Of a stretch of 64,000 bases of DNA, positions 55,850 to 64,000 are shown one piece after another. Source of the DNA: Lysobacter sp. S4-A87. GTDB lineage: Bacteria; Pseudomonadota; Gammaproteobacteria; Xanthomonadales; Xanthomonadaceae. The position numbers and the translations under genes were made by a program. Numbering within the stretch: position 1 is the stretch's first letter; every line of letters starts with the position of its first letter. Below the pieces are notes generated by a model. That model was not told where the DNA came from and did not search any database. It saw only the letters and a program-made list of their open reading frames with translations. The stretch lies in the NCBI RefSeq assembly GCF_022637455.1, contig NZ_CP093341.1, forward strand, positions 682,001-746,000, given 5' to 3'.

Positions 55850-56215
55850 ATGGCGCGCATTCTGATCGTCGACGACTCGCCGTCGCAGCTGATGGGCATC
55901 CGTCGCATCGTCGAGAAGCTTGGCCACGAGGCATTGACGGCCGAGGACGGCGCCGCGGGCGTGGAAGCGGCGAAGCGCGAGCTGCCGGACATGGTGCTGA
56001 TGGACGTCGTCATGCCCAATCTCAATGGCTTCCAGGCCACGCGTTCGATCTGCCGCGATCCGAGCACGAAGCACATCCCGGTCGTGCTGGTCACCACCAA
56101 GGACCAGGACACCGACCGCGTCTGGGGCATGCGCCAGGGCGCCAAGGCCTACATCACCAAGCCCTTCAGCGAGAGCGACCTGGCCGACATCATCGCCCAG
56201 ATGATTCCGGCCTGA
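55850..56215 (+). CDS. Single-domain response regulator (PilH-like receiver)
   Basis: 121 residues, receiver domain only. Acidic pair Asp8/Asp9 (IVDDSPS), phospho-acceptor Asp52 (VLMDVVMPNLNG), Thr82/Thr83 and Lys104 (YITKPFS) are all present. VDDSPSQLMGIRRIVEKLGH and DRVWGMRQGAKAYITKPF resemble PilH/PilG of twitching motility systems. No kinase or pil gene is adjacent, so its circuit is unknown. AGGGGGA 8 bases before the ATG is a strong ribosome-binding site. Convergent with cbpA. Confidence 0.92.
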   Translation: MARILIVDDSPSQLMGIRRIVEKLGHEALTAEDGAAGVEAAKRELPDMVLMDVVMPNLNGFQATRSICRDPSTKHIPVVLVTTKDQDTDRVWGMRQGAKAYITKPFSESDLADIIAQMIPA

Positions 56216-56267
56216 CGGCTCGCCCCGGCCTGCCTGGCGACCCGGCCCTGCCAGGTCGCCGGCACCC

Positions 56268-57173
56268 TCAGGCGCGACGCCAGTCGTCGCCGAACGCTTC
56301 GCGCATCGTTTCGTACGCTTCCCGCTGTGCGTCGGTATGCGCGCGCGGCGCGAGCACTTCCAGCTCGACCAGCTGGTCGCCCGACGCCACCTTGCCTGAG
56401 GCATCGCCCGGCAATCCGCGCCCGCGCAGGCGCAACTTGCGCCCGGATTCGGAGTTGGCGGGTATCTTCAACTCGACCGCGCCGCCCAGCGTCGGCACGC
56501 TGATCGACGCTCCCAGCGCGGCTTCCCACGGCGCCAGCGGCAGCACGTAGATCACGTTGCGACCGTCGACTTCGAACTGCGGATGGGCGGCGTATTCGAT
56601 CTCCAGCAACAGGTCGCCCTGCGTGCCCTGCCCGCCCAGGCGGATCACCTGGCCCGGACGGATGCCCTTGGGAATGCGCACGTCGAGCGTGCGGTCGTTG
56701 ACCGAGATGCGCACGCTGCCGCCGTCATGGACGGTTTCCAGCGACACGGCGAGCTTTGCCCGGGTATCGCCGCGCGCCTGCGGGCCGCGCTGGCCGAAAC
56801 CGCCGGCGCGGCCGCGTCCGAACATGCTCTCGAAGAAGTCGCTGAAGCCGCCGCCGGCGCCACCGCCGGCGAAGATCTCGTCGAAGTCGACACCGCCGCC
56901 GTAACCGCCTCCGCCGAATCCGCCCGGGGGCGGCTGCACTTCGTCGCCGGGGCGATAGCCGCGCGTGCGCAGCTGGTCGTAGGCCGCACGCTTCTGCGGG
57001 TCGCGCAATGCTTCGTAGGCTTCGTTGATCGCCTTGAACTTTTCCTCGGCACCGGCTTCCTTGCTGACGTCCGGGTGGTACTTGCGCGCAAGCCGGCGAT
57101 AGGCCGTCTTGATCTCGGCTTCACCGGCGCTGGGCTCGACACCCAGGGTTTCGTAATAGTCCTTGAACTGCAT
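56268..57173 (-). CDS. cbpA: DnaJ-type co-chaperone CbpA
   Basis: 301 residues: J domain (5-70) with the HPD tripeptide at 33-35, a Gly-rich linker (about 80-130 with GGGFSDFFESMFGRG) and a two-part C-terminal substrate-binding domain (TLDVRIPKGIRPGQVIRLGG, GKLRLRGRGLPG-type segment). No zinc-finger cysteines, so CbpA/DnaJ class B. Stimulates DnaK and, in E. coli, is nucleoid-associated. The ATG at 57173 is the natural J-domain start. Confidence 0.95.
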   Translation of the reverse strand: MQFKDYYETLGVEPSAGEAEIKTAYRRLARKYHPDVSKEAGAEEKFKAINEAYEALRDPQKRAAYDQLRTRGYRPGDEVQPPPGGFGGGGYGGGVDFDEIFAGGGAGGGFSDFFESMFGRGRAGGFGQRGPQARGDTRAKLAVSLETVHDGGSVRISVNDRTLDVRIPKGIRPGQVIRLGGQGTQGDLLLEIEYAAHPQFEVDGRNVIYVLPLAPWEAALGASISVPTLGGAVELKIPANSESGRKLRLRGRGLPGDASGKVASGDQLVELEVLAPRAHTDAQREAYETMREAFGDDWRRA

Positions 57174-57323
57174 GGTCTGGCTCCATCAATGCATTGGCCA
57201 TGGCCTCTGGCCCGGCGCGGCGGGCGTGGGCAGACAATGGCAGCCGCGCAGTCTATTTCAAGTGACTTTGACGCGGCATTCCTGGCGCTGCCAGTATGGT
57301 GCCCATTCTCACCGGAGTCCCCC

Positions 57324-57812
57324 ATGACCATCCAGATCGGCGATCACATCCCCGAGGTGACCCTGCAGCGCATTCGTGAAGGCGTCGAGACCCTCGACAC
57401 CAATGCCCTGTTCGACGGTCGCAACATCGTCCTGTTCGCGGTGCCCGGTGCCTTCACGCCGACCTGCTCGGAAAAGCACCTGCCCGGCTTCGTGCAGAAC
57501 TTCGACGAGTTCCGCAGCCAGGGCATCGAAGTGGCGTGCATGTCGGTCAACGACCCGTTCGTGATGCAGGCCTGGGGCCAGAGCCAGCACGTGCCCGAGG
57601 GCCTGATGATGCTGGCCGACGGCAACGGCGACTTCGCCCGCGCACTCGGCCTGGAACTGGACGCGAGTGCCTACGGCATGGGCCGCCGCGCCCGCCGCTT
57701 CTCGCTCTACGCCGAGGACGGCGTGGTGAAGCTGCTCAATGTCGAAGCGCCAGGTGAATTCCGCGTGTCATCGGCCGAGCACATGCTGGCCCAGCTCAAG
57801 CAGGACGTCTGA
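57324..57812 (+). CDS. Peroxiredoxin, Prx5 type
   Basis: 162 residues. Peroxidatic Cys48 in PGAFTPTCSEKHLPG is the Prx5 signature. A second Cys72 (VACMSVNDPFV) is at the usual non-resolving position, so it is probably a glutathione- or glutaredoxin-dependent 1-Cys type. Reduces H2O2 and organic hydroperoxides in the cytoplasm. GGAG upstream of the ATG at 57324. No glutaredoxin fusion. Convergent with pbpC. Confidence 0.95.
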   Translation: MTIQIGDHIPEVTLQRIREGVETLDTNALFDGRNIVLFAVPGAFTPTCSEKHLPGFVQNFDEFRSQGIEVACMSVNDPFVMQAWGQSQHVPEGLMMLADGNGDFARALGLELDASAYGMGRRARRFSLYAEDGVVKLLNVEAPGEFRVSSAEHMLAQLKQDV

Positions 57813-57828
57813 GCGTTCGCTGCGCACG

Positions 57829-60249
57829 TCAGCGCAGCACGCTGAACTGGATTCGCGACCACGCACCGCTGTCGGCCAATGCCGTCAGCGTGTGCGACCC
57901 AGGTTCGCCGAAGTCGTGCACGAAGGAACCCGCACCGCTCGACTCACCGATCAGGCGGCCGTCGAGCAACCAGCGGATGGGCGCGTCGCTGCCCAGTGCG
58001 CGCAGCGACAGTCGCACCGGATGTTCGCTGCCGGGTGCGCGCGCCAGCGTCGCCCGGTCGGCCAGCCCATCGATTCGCAGCTCCTCCACCGCGTCACGGC
58101 CGTCGGCGACGCAGTCGGCTGCCAGCGGCGGCAACCGCGACGCCTGGCGCGTTTGCACCGGCAGCCATGGCGAGGCCAGCACCGGCCAGCGCGCCAGCTG
58201 ACGTGGCGACCGCACATGCGACGCGGCGCATTCGCCCGACAGGCGCAGGCCACTGCGCGCATCCACGTCGAAACGCTCGACGCCTGTGTTCCACAACCGG
58301 GCATCGCGCTCCGCCATGGTCGGCGGCAAAGACCCCTGCAACGCCCATGCCTGCAGGCGGCGCTGGCACAGCTGCGGGGCCTGCGGGTCGGGTGGCAGGC
58401 CCAGGGGCCAGCACACTTCCACGTTGTCGACGGTGGACGGCGGCGCCTGTGGCGATGAATCGCCACGTTGGCGCGGCAGCGTGTCGATCACTTCGAACAA
58501 CAACGGCAACGCCGTCACCGCGCCGTACTGCCCGGGCAAGGGCGTTCCATCCGGTCGCCCCACCCACACGCCGACCGTGAAGCGGCGTGTGCTGCCGAGC
58601 GCCCAGGCGTCGCGGAAGCCGTAGCTCGTGCCGGTCTTCCAGGCGACGCGCGGCCGATCGCTCGGGTCGAACGTATCGGCAGCACTGCCCGGACGCGGAT
58701 TGGCCTGGAGAATTTCACGCACGATCCAGGCTGCACCCGGCGACATCAGGCGCCGATCCAGGCGCGGGGCGTCGGTGGTGTAGCGCACCTTGCCGGCGAC
58801 TCCGTCGCGGTTGAGCGCGGCGTAGGCGCCGACCAGGTCCTCGAGCCTTGCCCCGGTGCCGCCGAGAATCATCGCCAGGTTGGGCGAGGCGCCACGCGGC
58901 CACTGCAGGCGGATGCCCGCATGTGCCAGGCGCGCGGAAAAGCGGGACGGGCCGATCCGGTCGAGCAGGTCCACGGCAGGCACGTTCAGCGACAGGCGCA
59001 GCGCCTGCGCGGCGCTGACCGGGCCGTTGAACGCGGCATCGAAATTGCCGGGCCGGTATCCGCCGAACGACTGCGGCGCATCGACCAGCAGGCTTTCGGA
59101 ATGGATCAGGCCGTCATCGAGGGCCAGCCCGTACAGGAACGGCTTGAGCGTCGATCCCGGCGAACGCCAGGCCTTGACCATGTCGACGTGGCCGAGGCGG
59201 TTGGCGTCGGCAAATGCGGCGGAACCGACGTAGGCGCGCGCTTCGAGCGTGGCGTTGTCGACCACCAGCAGGGCCGCCGACGTGCGCGCCGGCAAATCGG
59301 AGAAGTAGCTGGCGACGCGATCTTCCAATGTGCGCTGCAGGTCCGGATCGAGCGTCGAGACCAGCCGTGACGCTTGCGGGCGTTCAAAGCGAAGCCGCTG
59401 TGCGAGCAGCGGTGCGAGCAGCGGCGGCTGCAGCGATCGCGCCACCACCGGTTCGATGCGCGCGTCGGCCACCTGCTCGCGCGACCACACACCCAGCGCC
59501 TGCATGCGCGCGAGCACCTTGTCGCGGGCGACGCGTGCGCGTTCGGGCTCCCGGTCCGGTCGCAGGCGGCTGGGCGCTTGTGGCAGTACCGTCAACAGCG
59601 CGGCTTCCGCGTGCGACAGGCGCGACGCCGGTTTGCCCAGGTAGGCCCAGCTGGCCGCCTCGACGCCTTCGACGGTACCGCCGAACGGCGCGCGTTGCAG
59701 GTACAGCGCGAGGATCTCGTGCTTGGACAGGTGCACTTCCAGCTGCACTGCGCGCAGCAGCTGGCGCAGTTTGGCCCACGGTGTGCGCGTGCCGGTGCGG
59801 ATTGCCGGGTCGAGGATGCGTGCGACCTGCATGGTCAGCGTGGACCCGCCCGAGACCACCCGCCCGCTGCGCAGCCATTGCCCGCCCGCGCGCAGCATCG
59901 CCACCGGGTTGATGCCGGGGTGTTTCCAGAACCAGCGGTCTTCGTAGTTCAGCAGCGATTGCAGGTACAGCGGCGAAACCTGTTCCGCGCTGACCGGATA
60001 GCGCCAGATGCCATGGCGATCGGCGAATGCGCGCAACGGCGTTCCGTCGGCGGCGACCACGACAGCGCCATCGTCGTTGCGGTCGGGCAAGGGCAATGGG
60101 AATGCGAGGTCGAGCAGCACGGCGGCTACGAAAGCCGACAAAGCCACGAGCAACGCCTTCAGCGCGAGACGACGCTTCGACCGTCCCGAGGTCCGGCCGT
60201 CGTCCCGGCTGACGCCGGGATCCGACTTGATCCTGCTTTCAGCTTTCAC
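57829..60249 (-). CDS. pbpC: Penicillin-binding protein 1C
   Basis: 806 residues, periplasmic with one N-terminal anchor (about 28-50). Glycosyltransferase GT51 domain: Glu103 in NYEDRWFWKHPGIN, VSGGSTLTMQVARIL, and ALYLQRAPFGG. Transpeptidase: SxxK in SPGSTLKPFLYG, SLN in LRLSLNVPAV, and KTGTSYGFRDAW. The C-terminal BiPBP_C domain (about 700-806) is present. The start is uncertain. A GTG at 60249 gives an N-terminus whose residues 5-20 are a translated palindromic repeat (RIKSDPGVSRDDGRT); a GTG at 60138 preceded by GAAGG is an alternative that begins at the membrane anchor. Paired with the alpha-2-macroglobulin gene. Confidence 0.95.
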   Translation of the reverse strand: MKAESRIKSDPGVSRDDGRTSGRSKRRLALKALLVALSAFVAAVLLDLAFPLPLPDRNDDGAVVVAADGTPLRAFADRHGIWRYPVSAEQVSPLYLQSLLNYEDRWFWKHPGINPVAMLRAGGQWLRSGRVVSGGSTLTMQVARILDPAIRTGTRTPWAKLRQLLRAVQLEVHLSKHEILALYLQRAPFGGTVEGVEAASWAYLGKPASRLSHAEAALLTVLPQAPSRLRPDREPERARVARDKVLARMQALGVWSREQVADARIEPVVARSLQPPLLAPLLAQRLRFERPQASRLVSTLDPDLQRTLEDRVASYFSDLPARTSAALLVVDNATLEARAYVGSAAFADANRLGHVDMVKAWRSPGSTLKPFLYGLALDDGLIHSESLLVDAPQSFGGYRPGNFDAAFNGPVSAAQALRLSLNVPAVDLLDRIGPSRFSARLAHAGIRLQWPRGASPNLAMILGGTGARLEDLVGAYAALNRDGVAGKVRYTTDAPRLDRRLMSPGAAWIVREILQANPRPGSAADTFDPSDRPRVAWKTGTSYGFRDAWALGSTRRFTVGVWVGRPDGTPLPGQYGAVTALPLLFEVIDTLPRQRGDSSPQAPPSTVDNVEVCWPLGLPPDPQAPQLCQRRLQAWALQGSLPPTMAERDARLWNTGVERFDVDARSGLRLSGECAASHVRSPRQLARWPVLASPWLPVQTRQASRLPPLAADCVADGRDAVEELRIDGLADRATLARAPGSEHPVRLSLRALGSDAPIRWLLDGRLIGESSGAGSFVHDFGEPGSHTLTALADSGAWSRIQFSVLR

Positions 60250-60304
60250 TGGTGATCAGGGCTACAACAAAAGCAAATGGATCCCGGCGTTCGCCGGGAT
60301 GACG
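60199..60304. repeat. CCGG-palindrome repeat, inverted pair
   Basis: Left copy 60199-60223 (GTCCCGGCTGACGCCGGGAT core) lies inside the first codons of pbpC as annotated; right copy 60279-60304 (ATCCCGGCGTTCGCCGGGAT core) lies between pbpC and the alpha-2-macroglobulin gene. Same head-to-head arrangement as at 54.6-54.7 kb. Confidence 0.85.
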
Positions 60305-60337
60305 GGGGCGGGACGCGGGCCGGGTGAGTCAGGATCC

Positions 60338-63300
60338 TCACCCGCCTCCCGGCTGTTTCACCGTCACGGTTGCCGGCAGCGACTTGCCGACACCGCGCAG
60401 CTGCGGCCGGTACATGTCCTCCACCAGCGGCGGCGGCACCGTGTAGGTCCCCGGCGTCACCGCCCGCAACAGGTAGAACACGCGTGCGGTATTGCCGGTA
60501 TCGAGCTTCAGCGCGGCCACGTAGCGGTCGTCCCGGAACTCCTCGTGGCGCACTTCGGCCGCCTCGTCGCGATCGGCGATCTCGATGCCGTCGATGACCA
60601 CGCCGGCCCATTGCTTGCCGTCGCCGAGGTTGAAGTTCTCGATCTCCAGGCCGGCCGGCAGCAGGTCGGTCAGCAGTGCATCGGGCATGTCGCGGCTGGG
60701 GCTGATCGCGACCTGCACGATCAGCGCCTCGCCCTCCTCCAGCACGCCGCCGGTCCACGCCGTGCCATCGGTGGCGAAGTACTTGCGTGTCACCTTGATC
60801 AGCGACTCGTCGGGTTCCGGCGCCTGGCGCGGGACACCGGCCACTTCCAGGCTGGCGAACAGCGGCGGCTCGCCCTTGGCATTGAAGGACACGCCTCGCA
60901 GCAACGAGGCATGATCGAACGCGCGGCCGATGATGCGCGCCGAGGGCGCGTCGGTCACGACCTCGCCCACCTTCCACTGACCGGAAACCTGCTTGCCCTT
61001 CTCGGCCATCAGTGCCTTGCCCAGCCGGGCCAGCGCCACTTGTTCCTGCGTGCTGAGCCACATCCATCCGCTGTTGCGGCGTGCGTCGAGCTCACGCCCC
61101 AGATCCACTGCCCGCGCATCGAACGCGGGAGTTGCCAGGTCGTGCTCGTGGACGAGCGCGATCATCAGGGCATCGTCACGCACACGACTGCCGTAGTCGC
61201 CGAGATAATCCGGCCGCTCCACCGGATCGCGGGCGAAGCCCTCCGCTATCGACTTGCTGCCACGTGCCTTGTCGCCCTGCAGCGTCAATGCCAGGCCGAG
61301 GTGCACCAGCGGCAGTCCGGTCAGGCTCTGCTTGCGGTCGTTGTCGTAGAGCGCGCGCAGCGTGCCCAGCGGCGCACGGTTTACCCGCGCCAGGACGTAG
61401 CCGGCATGGGCCTGGTAGGCGAACTTGAGGTGCTCGCGCCGGTCGTAGCCGAAGAACGCCTGGCCACCGGACAGCAGATCCTCGTTGAGCACCTTGAGCG
61501 CCTTCTGCAGCACGGTGTCGGGCACGGCAAACCCGGCCTCGCGCGCGTCGAGCATGAACTCGACGACATAAGGCGTGATCATTGGATTGACGTAGTCGCC
61601 GCTGCCCCACATCGAGAAATGACCGGAGCCGATCTGCATCGCCGCAAGGCGTCCAAACGCGCCTTCCATCCGGGTACGACGCAGCTTCGCATCCAGTCCC
61701 GTCACGCCGAGCATCCGCGCGGTCGCATCGTCCAGCTCGAGCGCGGCAAATCCCTTGCTGGTGGTCTGCTCGGCGCAGCCGTACGGGTACTCCAGCGCGC
61801 CCTTCAACGCACTCGCGAACGGGATTGGCGGCAATGCGCTGACCGACAGTCGCGCATTGACCGAATCGGGCATCAGGCCTTCGGCCAGATCCGCAGCCAG
61901 CGGCACCGGTCCCGCGGCATCGAGGACGCGGGTGCGGGCGCGCAGCACCGCCGGCCAGGCCGGTCGCACCGGCACGTCGTAGCGGCGGTCGACCTTGTAA
62001 CCGTTGCCCTGCACGCGAACGCGTACCTGCGCGGTGCTGTAGCCCTCCCTGGCCTGCAACGGGAAGGTGTAGGTGGTCTTGGCTTCCGCGCCGAGGCTGG
62101 CGGTGCGTCGACCGTCTGCAAGCGACAGCGGCCCTTCGCCGTTGACCTCGACCTTGAACTCACCGGCGCGGCCGGTGAAGTTCTGCACGTCGAGGGTGAC
62201 GTTGCTACGGTCACCGGGCGCAAGCACGCGCGGCAGGCTGGCTTCGGCGAGGATCGGTGCACGCACGATGGTCTCGCGATCGCGGCTGCCGTAGCGGTTG
62301 CCCGAGTACACCAGTGCCGACACACGCAGCGTGCCGTTGAAGTCGGGAACGGCCAGCGCGATGCGTGCATTGCCACGCGCATCGAGCTTCACCGGTCCTG
62401 CGAACAGGTCGACCGTCTGCACGCGGGCCGTCGGACGCCGCGCCTGGGGCAATGCCGCCAGCGCCATGTCGCCGCCGAAGCGCAGCTTGGCGATCCCGCC
62501 CTCGAAGCTTTCGATCACGCGACCATAGACGTCATAGGCATCGACACCGAGCCGGCGCTGGGCGAAGAAGTGCGCAGCCGCGTCCGGCACCGGGAAGCGG
62601 GTGATGTTGAGGATGCCGACATCGACCGCCGACACCGTCACGAATGCATCCTGGCCCGCCAGCTGCGGCACGCTGACCGTCACCGGCAGATCGCGCTCGG
62701 GCTGCATCAGCGCCGGTGCTGACAGGCCAACGGCGACCTTGCGGTCGCGCCGGTCCATCGTCACGTGGGCGACGCCGACGGCACGCGCGGGCGTGATCCT
62801 GCTCGGCGCGCTGCCGCCACGGAACACCAGTGCGGTGACATACACGTCGTGGCGCTCCCAGTCCTTCGTCACCGGGATCTCGAACGTGCTGCCGGCCTTC
62901 GCTTCGATGTCCTGCACGTAGAGCATGCGGTCGCTCTCGACCATCAGCAGGCCCTTGCCCTCGTGCGGCGGCGTCAGCGTCACCTTGAGCGTGTCGCCGG
63001 CGCGGTAGGCGGTCTTGTCGAGGGCAAGCTTGACCTTGTCCGGGCGCGCATCGAGACCGCGGTTTTCGTCGTCCCAGCTCCAGCCGGCGGTGAAGGGATA
63101 GCGCGTGGTCAGCTTCGTCGCCGGGTCGAACACGTCGACGCGGTAATCGCCCCATTCGACCGGGAAGTCGATCCGTTGAGGCGCATCGCCGACGTCCAGG
63201 GTACGCGTCTGGATGTCTTCGTAGCGGCGGGTGAAGTCGTAATCCCAGCCACCATCGTCCTGATAGTTCCAGTGATAGTCGCGATGCTCGCGGACCAGCG

Positions 63301-64000
63301 TCACACGCAGGCCCTTGCCGGCCCGCGCCTTGCCGTCGCTGCCGACGCGGGCCAGTTCGAAGCCGGCGTTGGCATTGGCATCGCTGCCTTCCTTGTCGTC
63401 GAACAGCGGGCGCACGCCGACGATGGCGGCGGCCGGCCACAACACGCGCTTGACGCTGCGGTTGACGCTGCGGCCTCCGCTCTCGAACACGCTGCCGGTG
63501 ACTATTGCGGCAATCGTGCTGACCGGATTGGCCTCGGCCGGCAAGGCGATGTCCTGCTGCAGCCGACCGTTGGCGTCGAGCTTGGCATCGACGACGTCCT
63601 TGGCTTCCTTGGGCAGCGACAGCGTCGGGTCGCCGAAGAAATAGCCTGGCAACTGCTCGAGCGGATGCTGTTCGATCGCCACCGCCAGCTTCGCGGTGAA
63701 GCGATTGCCCGCGGCCGGCGCGCCATAGAGATAGGCGCCCTCCACCGCCAGGTGCACCGGTTCGCCCGGCTTGAGCACCGGTTGCGCCTGCAGATCGAGC
63801 TTGAGCCGTTCGGGCAGGAACTCCTCGACCCGCAGCGTCATGCCCTGCACTGCCTCCTTGCTGCCGGGATCGGTGCGGAACTCGATGCGCCAGCGCCCGG
63901 TTGCGGCGTCCACCGGGATCACCTGCGCGTGCCGCACGTAACCCTGCGGGTCCGGCTGCAGGCGGGTTTCAAGGAAGGTCTTGCCATCGGGCTGCACGTA
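60338..64000 (-). CDS. yfhM: Bacterial alpha-2-macroglobulin (YfhM-like), 5' part outside window
   Basis: The last 1220 residues are visible and the frame is open through the right edge. Periplasmic protease trap. The bait-region half includes MG-like beta domains (KLALDKTAYRAGDTLKVTLT, VSVPQLAGQDAFVTVSAVD). The thioester CxEQ is intact as YPYGCAEQTTSKGF (Cys codon at 61775-61777), followed by an alpha/alpha toroid complement-like domain (FGRLAAMQIGSGHFSMWG) and a C-terminal receptor-like domain. Next on the strand is pbpC, as in E. coli: the pair is thought to trap attacking proteases while PBP1C repairs the wall. Missing: signal peptide and first MG domains. Confidence 0.95.
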   Translation of the reverse strand, partial: YVQPDGKTFLETRLQPDPQGYVRHAQVIPVDAATGRWRIEFRTDPGSKEAVQGMTLRVEEFLPERLKLDLQAQPVLKPGEPVHLAVEGAYLYGAPAAGNRFTAKLAVAIEQHPLEQLPGYFFGDPTLSLPKEAKDVVDAKLDANGRLQQDIALPAEANPVSTIAAIVTGSVFESGGRSVNRSVKRVLWPAAAIVGVRPLFDDKEGSDANANAGFELARVGSDGKARAGKGLRVTLVREHRDYHWNYQDDGGWDYDFTRRYEDIQTRTLDVGDAPQRIDFPVEWGDYRVDVFDPATKLTTRYPFTAGWSWDDENRGLDARPDKVKLALDKTAYRAGDTLKVTLTPPHEGKGLLMVESDRMLYVQDIEAKAGSTFEIPVTKDWERHDVYVTALVFRGGSAPSRITPARAVGVAHVTMDRRDRKVAVGLSAPALMQPERDLPVTVSVPQLAGQDAFVTVSAVDVGILNITRFPVPDAAAHFFAQRRLGVDAYDVYGRVIESFEGGIAKLRFGGDMALAALPQARRPTARVQTVDLFAGPVKLDARGNARIALAVPDFNGTLRVSALVYSGNRYGSRDRETIVRAPILAEASLPRVLAPGDRSNVTLDVQNFTGRAGEFKVEVNGEGPLSLADGRRTASLGAEAKTTYTFPLQAREGYSTAQVRVRVQGNGYKVDRRYDVPVRPAWPAVLRARTRVLDAAGPVPLAADLAEGLMPDSVNARLSVSALPPIPFASALKGALEYPYGCAEQTTSKGFAALELDDATARMLGVTGLDAKLRRTRMEGAFGRLAAMQIGSGHFSMWGSGDYVNPMITPYVVEFMLDAREAGFAVPDTVLQKALKVLNEDLLSGGQAFFGYDRREHLKFAYQAHAGYVLARVNRAPLGTLRALYDNDRKQSLTGLPLVHLGLALTLQGDKARGSKSIAEGFARDPVERPDYLGDYGSRVRDDALMIALVHEHDLATPAFDARAVDLGRELDARRNSGWMWLSTQEQVALARLGKALMAEKGKQVSGQWKVGEVVTDAPSARIIGRAFDHASLLRGVSFNAKGEPPLFASLEVAGVPRQAPEPDESLIKVTRKYFATDGTAWTGGVLEEGEALIVQVAISPSRDMPDALLTDLLPAGLEIENFNLGDGKQWAGVVIDGIEIADRDEAAEVRHEEFRDDRYVAALKLDTGNTARVFYLLRAVTPGTYTVPPPLVEDMYRPQLRGVGKSLPATVTVKQPGGG

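Overview
The window is a 64-kb stretch of dense, GC-rich chromosome. Gene content points to a gammaproteobacterium of the Xanthomonadaceae/Lysobacteraceae, probably Lysobacter-like. The evidence is: a kynurenine-route tryptophan degradation cluster, a giant NAD-dependent glutamate dehydrogenase, MetH split into two genes behind an ArsR-methyltransferase regulator, a YtrA-type GntR/ABC operon, and GTAG-type REP repeats of the kind known from Stenotrophomonas. The genus is inferred from gene content only. No rRNA, tRNA, CRISPR, prophage or transposase gene was seen.

Layout. (1) 1-9972: tryptophan/kynurenine catabolism. Carbonic anhydrase (5' partial), RidA-type deaminase and 3-hydroxyanthranilate dioxygenase are followed by an opposite-strand pair (subtilase and YadA-like adhesin). 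ACMS decarboxylase, kynureninase and kynurenine monooxygenase come next. (2) 9987-14339: exonuclease I, a DUF2461 protein, an MFS transporter and a membrane protein. (3) 14473-18520: a reverse-strand export operon (DUF3302 protein, HlyD adaptor, NodT-type outer membrane factor), with a DUF2939 gene diverging from it across an operator-like dyad. (4) 18644-27178: 5'-nucleotidase, NAD kinase, NAD-glutamate dehydrogenase and acyl-CoA dehydrogenase, all reverse. (5) 27436-32265: SahR-like regulator and two-gene MetH. (6) 32338-36618, reverse: two FKBP isomerases, UDP-glucose dehydrogenase, SlyX and a DUF2058 protein. (7) 37129-41473: six-gene GntR/ABC operon with a promoter and overlapping dyad. 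(8) 41498-46990: FumC (reverse), PurB, then VOC, RoxA and GNAT genes joined by ATGA overlaps. (9) 47237-53012: sucA-sucB-lpd. (10) 53106-57812: a methyltransferase, a LOG protein, an AcuI-type reductase, a PilH-like receiver, CbpA and a Prx5 peroxiredoxin. (11) 57829-64000, reverse: PBP1C and the C-terminal 1220 residues of a bacterial alpha-2-macroglobulin.

How the genes work together. The kynurenine genes convert kynurenine to 3-hydroxykynurenine, 3-hydroxyanthranilate, ACMS and then 2-aminomuconate-type intermediates. Kynurenine formation and the semialdehyde dehydrogenase are not in view, but the cluster runs off the left edge. The sucA-sucB-lpd set plus fumC and gdhB cover 2-oxoglutarate and TCA metabolism. 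sahR-metH is a self-contained SAM-cycle unit. PBP1C and alpha-2-macroglobulin form the classic yfhM-pbpC pair, coupling peptidoglycan repair with protease trapping.

Two families of short palindromic repeats sit between genes: GTAG-type REPs (three copies) and a CCCGGCG-centred palindrome (seven copies, twice as inverted pairs, one copy reaching into the 5' end of pbpC). Start codons were chosen by ribosome-binding site and family length. Several are GTG or TTG.
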